Below are positions 9,380 to 17,300 of a stretch of 51,655 nt of DNA, in pieces. The notes under the pieces are model-generated. The model was given only the letters and a program-made list of their open reading frames with translations, was not told the DNA's origin and made no database searches. This DNA comes from Pararcticibacter amylolyticus. GTDB taxonomy: Bacteria > Bacteroidota > Bacteroidia > Sphingobacteriales > Sphingobacteriaceae. Both the position numbers and the translations under genes were made by a program. The first letter of the stretch is position 1. Each line of letters starts with the position of its first letter. The stretch spans positions 165,389 to 217,043 of the forward strand of contig NZ_QEAS01000008.1 in assembly GCF_003130405.1 (NCBI RefSeq). Direction: 5' to 3'.

Positions 9380-10504
9380 ATGAAACTAAAAACAAGCCTC
9401 GCTGTGCTGCTTGCCTTATCGGTAAGCGCCGGCATGGCACAGGACAAATTCGAGATCTCCGGAAAACTGCCTTCGGCTGGAAAAGACAAGAAGGTTATCC
9501 TTAGCTATGTGAACAGTGCAGGAAAGAGCGTTAAAGATAGCGCCCTCCTGAAGAACGGTACGTTCTCCATTAGCGGAACGACAGCTTTTGCTAACAGGGC
9601 TTATCTGGAACTCCAACCTTTAAAAAGAGATACGACCAAGCGCTGGCCTAAACCCGATTTCCAGGAGTTTTATCTTGAAAAAGGAAAATACGCGGTTAAG
9701 GGAGCGGATAGTATGTCTACGGCTTCGATAAGCGGCACTAAATCCCAGGCCGAGTATCTCCAATATCAGCAAGAGATAGGTGTTCCGCATAAGGAATACC
9801 AGAAGCTGACTGCCCGGTTCATGAAAGCGCGGTCTGCAAAGGACAGCGTGGAGATGAAAAAAATATCAGCGGAGGCAAAGCCAGTCATGGCGCGTATGGA
9901 AGCGAATCTCGACTCGTTCATATTCAGTCATCCTGATTCTTATGTAGCGCTCGACGCAGTTAACGACAATAAGACGATGGTGATCGATCCGGCTACCTTC
10001 GATCGGTACTATACTCCCTTCAGCAAACGCATCATGGCCAGTTTTAGCGGGAAAAAGCTGACCGCCAAATACGAAAAGGCGAAGCAAATAGCAATTGGTA
10101 AAACGGTCGATTTTACCCAAACTGATGATAAAGGCCAGGAGTTTAAATTATCATCTCTGAGAGGTAAGTACGTCCTGGTAGATTTTTGGGCGAGCTGGTG
10201 CGTTCCCTGCCGGGCAGAAAACCCGAATTTGCTGAAGGCGTATAAGCAATTCAAAGATAAGAATTTTGAAATCGTGGGAGTTTCCCTTGATGAAACCAAA
10301 GCTGCCTGGCTTAATGCGGTAAAGTATGATGGTATGCCCTGGATTCAGGTAAGTGACCTGAAAGGCTTTAAAAGCGACATTGCTGTTAAATATGGCATTA
10401 CTGCAATTCCGCAGAACTTCCTGGTAAATCCGGAAGGAGTGATCATCGCAAAAGATCTTCGAGGGGAGGACGTAGACAAAAAACTTGCGTCTTTCATTAA
10501 ATAG
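9380..10504 (+). CDS. DUF4369-thioredoxin (TlpA/AhpC-TSA-like) periplasmic protein, copy 2
   Basis: A 374-residue paralogue of the preceding gene with the same architecture: signal peptide ending near GMAQ, DUF4369 (about 23-115), helical linker rich in K and E, and a thioredoxin fold with FWASWCVPCRAENPNL (Cys274 and Cys277) and cis-proline motif AIPQN. Identity to copy 1 is very high around the active site and the C-terminal half (EGVIIAK, LRGE) and low in the N-terminal half, as expected for an older tandem duplication with a diverging DUF4369 domain. It is the last gene of the left locus; the next gene is of unrelated type. The physiological substrate is unknown. Confidence 0.9.
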   Translation: MKLKTSLAVLLALSVSAGMAQDKFEISGKLPSAGKDKKVILSYVNSAGKSVKDSALLKNGTFSISGTTAFANRAYLELQPLKRDTTKRWPKPDFQEFYLEKGKYAVKGADSMSTASISGTKSQAEYLQYQQEIGVPHKEYQKLTARFMKARSAKDSVEMKKISAEAKPVMARMEANLDSFIFSHPDSYVALDAVNDNKTMVIDPATFDRYYTPFSKRIMASFSGKKLTAKYEKAKQIAIGKTVDFTQTDDKGQEFKLSSLRGKYVLVDFWASWCVPCRAENPNLLKAYKQFKDKNFEIVGVSLDETKAAWLNAVKYDGMPWIQVSDLKGFKSDIAVKYGITAIPQNFLVNPEGVIIAKDLRGEDVDKKLASFIK

Positions 10505-10569
10505 ATTTAAAGCCCGGGGAAGGCTCTTTGGTGATTTCGCTAAACAATTTGCTACATCCACCGTTCGGA

Positions 10570-11070
10570 ATGAAAAGCGATCTGAATATGGATATGACCC
10601 GTGTCAATTTAAACGAAGTATTAATACATGCTGCCCGTAAAGGGGATGTTCCTGTATTGCAGGAACTGGTTATGAAAGGGGTAAACCTGGACTATAAAGA
10701 TGAAAAGGGGTACACTCCCCTGATCATAGCATGTTATAATAATCAAGCCGATGCAGCTGGCTTTCTAATAGATCAGGGGGCCGATGTAAATGGCGCTGAT
10801 CACGGTGGAAATACTGCGTTGATGGGAGTTTGTTTCAAAGGATATCCTGAGATAGCAAGGCTGCTTATAGAAAAAGGAGCGAACGTTGATCAGGTGCACG
10901 GGAACGGGGGAACAGCGTTAATGTTTGCTGCTATGTTCGGGCGTAATGATATTATCAAAATGCTGCTTGAAGCCGGTGCTGATAAAACACTCGCTGACGT
11001 TCGGGGGCAAACGGTGTATGATATTGCCATGCAGCAGGGCAATCATGAGGCTTTAGCAATACTTGATTAA
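10570..11070 (+). CDS. Ankyrin-repeat protein
   Basis: A 166-residue protein made almost entirely of four to five ankyrin repeats, with canonical pieces such as GYTPLIIACYNNQADAAGFL, GNTALMGVCFKGYPEIARLL and GTALMFAAMFGRNDIIKMLL. Ankyrin solenoids bind proteins; no enzymatic domain and no signal peptide are seen, so it is probably cytoplasmic. I chose the ATG at 10570; an in-frame GTG at 10528 would add 14 residues, and a later ATG is also possible. In other bacteria small ankyrin proteins sit beside catalase genes (AnkB-KatB in Pseudomonas). Here the catalase lies next door on the opposite strand, converging, so a functional link is only a suggestion. Confidence 0.88.
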   Translation: MKSDLNMDMTRVNLNEVLIHAARKGDVPVLQELVMKGVNLDYKDEKGYTPLIIACYNNQADAAGFLIDQGADVNGADHGGNTALMGVCFKGYPEIARLLIEKGANVDQVHGNGGTALMFAAMFGRNDIIKMLLEAGADKTLADVRGQTVYDIAMQQGNHEALAILD

Positions 11071-11076
11071 ATTAAA

Positions 11077-11109
11077 TAAAAAAGAGCGCTTCGAAGGCGC
11101 TCTTTTTTT
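11077..11109. terminator. Bidirectional intrinsic terminator
   Basis: GAGCGC and GCGCTC form a stem around TTCGAAG. The stem is flanked by A-rich sequence on the left and a seven-base T run on the right, so it works on both strands. It lies between the convergent ankyrin and catalase genes, directly beside the catalase stop codon. Confidence 0.85.
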
Positions 11110-11110
11110 A

Positions 11111-13273
11111 TCAGGCAGGAATTTTCCTGGCCCGTTCCCTTTCCCAGAAACGGTGCTGCCGGATCGCTGCAATAAAGCTCTGTGCCAGTGAAGCGGGATC
11201 ATCGGACAAGATCACCCCTTCGTCTGACTGGATCTTTTTGGCAAAATAAGTTGCCTCTAAAACCTGGAGGGCGCTGATATCTGCTGCAATAGGTTTGCAG
11301 TGCTTGAAAGCCTCGTTCAGGAAATGAACAGCGTCAGCATCTGCCTCTATTGAAGCTACGCTGTTGGCACCGCCCGGCACATAAACTGCGTCGAAAAGAA
11401 CGGACGCAGTCGTTAACACAGTGTCATCAACTTTTATCTGCTCATCGTTTAATGAAGTAATAAATCCCCCGTGGCAGGATACAATTTCCACTACTCCGCC
11501 TTCAGCTTCTATGGCATCTTTGATCTTGCTTACTGAGCGCTCATCTACGCCATCTGCAGCGAGTATAGCAATCTTCCGCGTTTCGATGCTGTCTTTGGGG
11601 GAGTTAGCCATGCTAAGTGCTGCCGATTTTTTTATACTACCTTCGACATTAAGCGGTTCGAACTCTTCAGGTACTCCATCGGCAGGAACGCTTTTATTAA
11701 CCGGTTGCTCTATTGGCTGGGGAATATGCAGGCCTAATGCCACTGCCACCTGTGCAGCCAGACCTTTATCAACCAGCGATAATATACCAAGCATACGTTC
11801 CCGTACCGAGATCGTCTTAACCTTTCCTAATTCAAATGAAAAGGCCTGGACGATATGATCCTTTTCCGGGTCAGACTGGCTGTTAAAAAATAGCCGTGCC
11901 TGGCTGAAGTGATCAAAAAAGCTCCTGCTTCTTGCTCTGATCTTACGTCCTTCAACCCGTTCAGGATAAGTGATATAGCCTCCCTGTTCCGCTCTTACCT
12001 GTTCCGGTGAATTGGCAGAGAGTGAATTCGGGCTGTAACTGGTCTTTCCGCTATCAATGTTTTGTCTTGAGAACCCGTCCCGCTGATTGTTATATACCGG
12101 AACGACCGGCTTGTTGATAGGTAATTGCTGGAAGTTTGGTCCGCCAAGCCGCAGTAACTGCGTGTCGGTATAAGAAAAAAGACGACCTTGCAGTAATGGG
12201 TCATTAGTGAAATCAATTCCAGGTACAATATGTCCAAGGTGGAAGGCAATCTGTTCCGTTTCGGCAAAGAAATTATCAGGATTGCGGTTAAGCGTTAATT
12301 TACCGATGCGTTGTACAGGAACCAGTTCTTCAGGAATGATCTTGGTACTGTCGAGCAAATCAAAATCAAACTTGAATTCATCCTCTTCCGGCACTATCTG
12401 CACTCCTAATTCCCATTCAGGAAAGGCGCCGCTTTCAATGGAGTCCCAAAGGTCCCGCCGGTGAAAATCCGGATCTTTACCGGATATATTCTGCGCTTCG
12501 TCCCAGGCTACGGAGTGTACACCCAGCAGCGGTTTCCAGTGGAACTTTACAAAGCTTGCAACGCCCTGTGCATTAACAAACCGGAAGGTATGAACGCCAA
12601 AGCCTTCCATCATACGGTAGCTGCGAGGTATAGCACGGTCGCTCATTAACCACATGATCATATGAGCAGATTCGGGCATCAGCGAAATAAAGTCCCAGAA
12701 AGTATCATGTGCTGAAGCAGCCTGTGGAATCTCATTATCCGGTTCAGGCTTTACTGCATGTACAAGGTCAGGAAATTTGATGGCGTCCTGTATGAAAAAT
12801 ACCGGCATATTATTTCCGACAAGATCAAAATTCCCTTCCTGCGTATAAAAACGAACTGCAAATCCCCTGACATCCCGGGCAAGGTCAGTTGATCCCCGTG
12901 AACCAGCAACTGTGGAGAAACGGACGAATACCGGGGTTTCGGTCTCTGTATCATTCAGAAAGTGCGCTTTTGTATATTCCGACATCGGTTTATACAGCTT
13001 GAACACACCATGAGCCCCCGATCCGCGCGCATGCACAACCCGTTCGGGAATCCGTTCATGGTCAAAATGCATAATTTTTTCGCGCAGGATAAAATCTTCC
13101 AGTAAAGAAGATCCTCTTTCACCCGCCTTCAACGAGTTCTGATCATCATTTATGGGAAGCCCGGTGTTGGTTGTCATCTTTTTGCCGAGCGCGTCGTCAG
13201 TATACGGCTCCAGTTTAACCCGTTTTTCATTAGTTGGCTCAACCAACGGCTTTTCAGCTTTTTTCTTTGCCAT
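11111..13273 (-). CDS. katE: Large-subunit monofunctional catalase, HPII type
   Basis: Haem catalase (2 H2O2 to 2 H2O + O2) of 720 residues, matching the large clade-2 HPII class. The catalytic His81 lies in RVVHARGSGAHGVF, the distal Asn in FDLVGNNMPVFF, and the proximal haem-ligand Tyr in LFSYTDTQLLRLGGPNF. After about residue 560 comes the extra flavodoxin/class I glutamine-amidotransferase-like domain found in HPII (IAILAADGVDE, VYVPGGANSV, KPIAADISALQVLEATYF). The N terminus is lysine-rich with no signal peptide, so it is cytoplasmic. The ATG at 13273 is two bases after the stop of the DUF892 gene, so the two are co-transcribed, suggesting a general or oxidative stress operon. Confidence 0.96.
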   Translation of the reverse strand: MAKKKAEKPLVEPTNEKRVKLEPYTDDALGKKMTTNTGLPINDDQNSLKAGERGSSLLEDFILREKIMHFDHERIPERVVHARGSGAHGVFKLYKPMSEYTKAHFLNDTETETPVFVRFSTVAGSRGSTDLARDVRGFAVRFYTQEGNFDLVGNNMPVFFIQDAIKFPDLVHAVKPEPDNEIPQAASAHDTFWDFISLMPESAHMIMWLMSDRAIPRSYRMMEGFGVHTFRFVNAQGVASFVKFHWKPLLGVHSVAWDEAQNISGKDPDFHRRDLWDSIESGAFPEWELGVQIVPEEDEFKFDFDLLDSTKIIPEELVPVQRIGKLTLNRNPDNFFAETEQIAFHLGHIVPGIDFTNDPLLQGRLFSYTDTQLLRLGGPNFQQLPINKPVVPVYNNQRDGFSRQNIDSGKTSYSPNSLSANSPEQVRAEQGGYITYPERVEGRKIRARSRSFFDHFSQARLFFNSQSDPEKDHIVQAFSFELGKVKTISVRERMLGILSLVDKGLAAQVAVALGLHIPQPIEQPVNKSVPADGVPEEFEPLNVEGSIKKSAALSMANSPKDSIETRKIAILAADGVDERSVSKIKDAIEAEGGVVEIVSCHGGFITSLNDEQIKVDDTVLTTASVLFDAVYVPGGANSVASIEADADAVHFLNEAFKHCKPIAADISALQVLEATYFAKKIQSDEGVILSDDPASLAQSFIAAIRQHRFWERERARKIPA

Positions 13274-13275
13274 AT

Positions 13276-13827
13276 TTAAGCTTCCTCTGAGGCCTGATAA
13301 TTAATTTCGTTCTCCGCTACGCCGGTCAGTAACTGATCAGCATTTTTCTCTTCTGCCAGCGTTTTAGCCAGTATGCCGGCAATATCTTTCATCCCCAGTG
13401 TGGCTGCCAGCTGAGTGAGCCCGCCATACGTTGCTATCTCGTAGTGTTCCACTTTTTGGGATGCGAGAATAATTCCTACATCTCTTGTTGCTGTTCCCTG
13501 TTCAGTGCTCTCGACGATTTCCTGTCCCTCAAGGGTAAGACCTTCCATGGCGTCGCACTTTTTAGCAAGAGGCTGTTCGCCCAGCAATCCGAAAATCTCT
13601 TCAAGGCGACTGACATGAACCCTGGTTTCTTCCAGGTGAGCCGTTATGGTGCTTTTAAGCTTTTTTGACGACGCTGCTTCGATCATCTTTGGGAGCATTT
13701 TTACCAAATGGTTCTCCGCCCAATAGATGTCCATTATGCAGTCTTTAAACAGCTCGATCAGGGCAGGTTCGGTACCCGCCGCCCCTTGCGTAGTAAATTT
13801 CGGATCGCTTCCGGTTTTCTTTTTCAT
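13276..13827 (-). CDS. DUF892 ferritin-like protein (YciE/YciF family)
   Basis: A 183-residue four-helix-bundle protein of the DUF892 family, a ferritin-like fold linked to stress responses. Visible helices carry LIELFKDCIMDIYWAENHLV, an E-x2-H type pattern (HLEETRVHVSRLEEIFGLLG) and KVEHYEIATYGGLTQLAATL, with likely metal-binding Glu and His residues in each. I start it at the ATG at 13827 (MKKKTGSD). A longer frame reaches 13962, but its first 45 residues do not resemble the family. It precedes katE by two bases in the same transcript. Stress function is inferred from the family and the catalase partner; no biochemical role is established for this family as far as I know. Confidence 0.88.
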   Translation of the reverse strand: MKKKTGSDPKFTTQGAAGTEPALIELFKDCIMDIYWAENHLVKMLPKMIEAASSKKLKSTITAHLEETRVHVSRLEEIFGLLGEQPLAKKCDAMEGLTLEGQEIVESTEQGTATRDVGIILASQKVEHYEIATYGGLTQLAATLGMKDIAGILAKTLAEEKNADQLLTGVAENEINYQASEEA

Positions 13828-13997
13828 AGTATCAGGTAGTGATTGTTTATTATAGATAATAAGATCATAACTGAAAGATGTACCGAATGTTTTTCCGCTC
13901 TGGTAATCATTTGAACGAAAACCGATGATGATTTTACAATTACCCGGTTTTTGGCAATACACGAACCGTCATTACCATCAGGTAGCCTTAACCCTCC

Positions 13998-14141
13998 ATG
14001 TCCACCGATCTGAAATTTTCAGCGACAGGTGCATTCAAGCAGGCTAATATTTTATCAACAAAAGAGGAGGGGAACACGGTTCGCATCACCTGTCACTTGA
14101 ATGAAAAACCTCAGCCCTCCGGTCGCAGAAATTTTCTTTAA
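13998..14141 (+). CDS. Possible small open frame, 47 residues (doubtful)
   Basis: An ATG-started frame of 47 codons beginning MSTDLKFSATGAFKQANIL. Its composition is protein-like, but it overlaps another plausible small frame on the opposite strand, so at most one of the two is likely to be translated. No family is recognised. It spans the interleaved inverted repeats. Confidence 0.2.
   Translation: MSTDLKFSATGAFKQANILSTKEEGNTVRITCHLNEKPQPSGRRNFL
14024..14103. repeat. Two interleaved 8-bp inverted repeats
   Basis: GACAGGTG (14024-14031) is complementary to CACCTGTC (14087-14094), and the directly adjoining CATTCAAG (14032-14039) is complementary to CTTGAATG (14096-14103). The order a-b-a'-b' means the two stems compete or form a pseudoknot-like fold rather than one long hairpin. 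All matches are perfect. Confidence 0.6.
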
Positions 14142-14207
14142 AATTCCCGCAACCTTCGCCCTGGCTTTTTCGTAAGCGTCAAATGGCGAGGAATAAATTC
14201 TTGTCAT
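14055..14207 (-). CDS. Possible small open frame, 50 residues (doubtful)
   Basis: An ATG-started frame of 50 codons beginning MTRIYSSPFDAYEKARAKVA and ending NRVPLLFC. A predicted amphipathic helix (YEKARAKVAGILKKIS) makes it look coding. It lies upstream of, and on the same strand as, the DUF892/katE operon, and could be a leader peptide or an orphan small protein. No homologue is recognised; it overlaps the plus-strand frame 13998-14141. Confidence 0.25.
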   Translation of the reverse strand: MTRIYSSPFDAYEKARAKVAGILKKISATGGLRFFIQVTGDANRVPLLFC

Positions 14208-14311
14208 ACTGCAGATTGCAGGAGTGAACAAGAAAGAATTTCAGTTTGGTAACAAACGGCTAAATCCGTCCCAGGCAGCCAGAAAAGTAGAAAAAATAGA
14301 AATAAAAATAG

Positions 14312-17300
14312 ATGAGACAGGTAGACTCAACAAGAAGGAGAAAGGCAAAAGGTATAGTCTTGTTCGCCTTATTATGTATCGGTACCCTCTTTAACAGCAG
14401 TGCGTATGCCCAGGCCTCCTGGGCCGACTATGCGATCGATGGGTTAATCTCGAAACGAACGTACAGCCGATTAACGCCCACTTCAGTTCAGCTGCAGACA
14501 TACAATGAGAATCAAACCAGTTGGGGGGCATACCTCGAGTCTAATAATGCAACCGGGATTTACCACGCAGTAGAATCAAGTGCTACAAGAGTTTTTCTCT
14601 CGCAGGTTAATGGAGGAATATATTATTACTCAATTCAGGGGTTCATTCCCGGGATGATACTGACGGGTGTTGGTTGGGGTTGGAAGAGTACGACTATCGG
14701 TACGATACCGGGAACCACCTATATTTTTTGCGGTTGGAGGGATTGGAAATTTGCCGGGAGATGGCAAGGAATCTCATCATATGCGAGAGTTACTACACCT
14801 GTCCAAATTGAAAGTATAACCCGTAATGGATCTTTACAGAACAGTGCTGATGATCAGGTTATTTTTAAGGTTACGTTTACAGGCAGGATTTTAGGATTAA
14901 CAAAAGATAATTTTTCATTAGTAAACGATGACAAGGGTTTGCCAAATGCAACTATCACGAGTGTCCAGCAAGGTAGCGCTTCCAATGCAGATGAGTCTAG
15001 AGCATGGTACGTGACAGTAGCAACTGGTTTTGCGAAGGGAGAGCTAGGTATTAAAATGATTAAACGAGATGGAATGGTAAGCCAGTCGTATTTAGACCGG
15101 GATCCATCTATAAGCGCGTCTTCTTACGATGTTTTCATGTATAATGATTCGTTTACCCCGGTGAAGACTCTCCCCGACGGCCAAACGGTTTCTATTAACG
15201 AAACTTTTTCAGTTAACCGCCAATTCTCTTTTACTTCTGTTAAGCCTTCCTTTGGAGGTACTACCGGCAATTACAAAACAATAGATTTTGAAATAAAGAC
15301 CGACCGTCAGGTAAACGGGTTAAATAAGGATTATTTCCCGATTGTTACTACCGGAAACGTGGTTGCTAACTTTGCATCGGCTACGAAAACCGGCAGTGAC
15401 GGGCTTACCTGGACGTTAAGGCTTAATGTTGTAAGCGGAACAGGTACAGTGAATATAAAAACAAAAAATGATGCCACCGGTATTACGAGTCCTGAAAGTA
15501 ACGACCCTCTTATAGTGGCTGCCAATAGTCCTGTCCTGACCAGTGATAAATATACAATAATCGATGTTCCGGTTATCACCGGCATCTCGCCGTTGATGGC
15601 CAAACCGGGTGATGTTTTAACCATTACCGGAAGCGGATTTATAACCGGGCAGAACGTCGTTTATTTCGGTGGAATAAAGGCCACAGATATCGTATCCCAA
15701 TCACCAACTGAAATAAAAGTAACTGTCCCGGCAGGATCCGGCTTTGCAGCTCCTGCGGTACAAAATGCTCCTTCCGGCCTTATTGCTTACTCTCCGGTGA
15801 TGTTCAGTATCCTGAATGACCGGAATGATGATGGAGTAAACGTTTTTAGTTTTGAACAGAACAAAAGAGCGATAACTCTTACAGGAGCAAATTTCAGGTC
15901 TGTAAGGGCTGCCGATTTCAACGACGACGGGTTTCCCGATCTTGCTGTAACCAGCAGTGATCAGAAGAAAATCCTCATATACATGAATAATAAGTCGGGT
16001 GTTTTTTCTCTGTCAAAAGAAATCACATTACCTAATACAGGTTATGCACTGACCACCGGTGATATTAATGCAGATGGTAAACTGGATCTGATCGCTTCTA
16101 CTGTTGCCGGTGCAGACCATGTTATTTTGGTCTACACGAACACTTCCAGTACCAGCACCATCAATTTCAATACTACACCGGTACAGATCTCTACAGGGGC
16201 TGCTGGTTCAATTACGAATGTAGCGGTCGCTGATATAGACCGTGATGGCAGGGCAGATATTATTGCTGCAATAGACCTGACAAGCTCTGTTTATGTTTAT
16301 CGTAATACAACCCCATGGCCGAACGCGCCTATGACTTTTGCCGGCAAGGCCGAAATCAAATCAGGCAAGACCGGCGTCAGAGGGCTGATCGCAGGAGATC
16401 TTGATAAAGACGGCAAACCGGAAATCATCATTGGTGATTATGGCTCCAGTTCTGTTGTCGGTACGACTGTTACGATCTTTAAAAACAACACCACTCCCGG
16501 AAGCATTACAGCGGCCAAACTTACAGAACAAAACACTGTACTTACGGCGGCTGGAAGCAATCCACTAGGCCTCGCACTCGGTGACCTGGACGGAGATGGT
16601 TACCCTGACCTTGTAGTAGAAAGTGCATCGGACAACCTGGCGGTCTATCTTAACAAAAATGGTGTGATAGATAATGCCAGTAAGCAGGTATATCCTTTTG
16701 CAGCACTAGGGAATGGAGAAGTAGCCATCCGCGACCTCAATGGCGATGGTAAACCCGAGATTATAGCATCTCATTCCGCCAATGCGGGGATCAGCATATT
16801 CAGGAATAACATCACGGCAGCCGGAGCCCTCAATGCTTCGTCTTTCAGTCGTTCTGACTATAAGACAGGAACCGGAGCTCAGTCACTGGCAATTGCCGAT
16901 TTTAATAAAGATGGAAAAGGAGATATTGCTGTCGCAAATACGACAGACGCCTCTATTTCTATTTTCTTTTACAAGGTGCCTCCTGTAATTGATTCATTCT
17001 CACCCTCAGTAGTAAAAGCGGGCGAGACAATTACAATTACAGGTAAGAATTTCAATACGACGGCCGAGAACAATGTCGTTTATTTTGGAGCAGTGAAGGC
17101 TGCTGTACAGTCTGCGACATCTACGTCCCTGGTAGTGACGGTTCCTGCCGGTGCTACTTACGGTCCTCTTACAGTTCTTGATGTTACGACAAACTTAACC
17201 GGAGTATCTTCACAGAACTTCTCCGTGACCAACACGGATGATCAGCTTTTCTTTTCAGCACGGAATAATTATTCAATAGCCAATGTCACGCTTCAAAATC

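Larger units (their letters stand above)
13828..14311. other. Divergent intergenic region with interleaved inverted repeats and possible small frames
   Basis: A 484-base region between the DUF892/katE operon (minus) and the giant surface-protein gene (plus). It should hold both promoters; I found no full -33/-7 Bacteroidetes promoter. It contains two interleaved 8-base inverted repeats (14024-14103), a small GTTTG/CAAAC hairpin near 14246, and overlapping small open frames on both strands, listed separately. Confidence 0.5.

Noticed and set aside
57-10504. Calling the left locus a polysaccharide utilisation locus
   Set aside because: SusC and SusD are present, but no glycoside hydrolase, lyase, sulfatase or esterase gene is in the locus.
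10505-10535. Terminator after the second left thioredoxin gene (AGCC/GGCT with TTT)
   Set aside because: The stem has only four pairs and the T-run is three bases, too weak to call.
13828-13962. N-terminal extension of the DUF892 protein from 13962
   Set aside because: The first 45 residues do not resemble DUF892, and the ATG at 13827 gives the usual family start and length.
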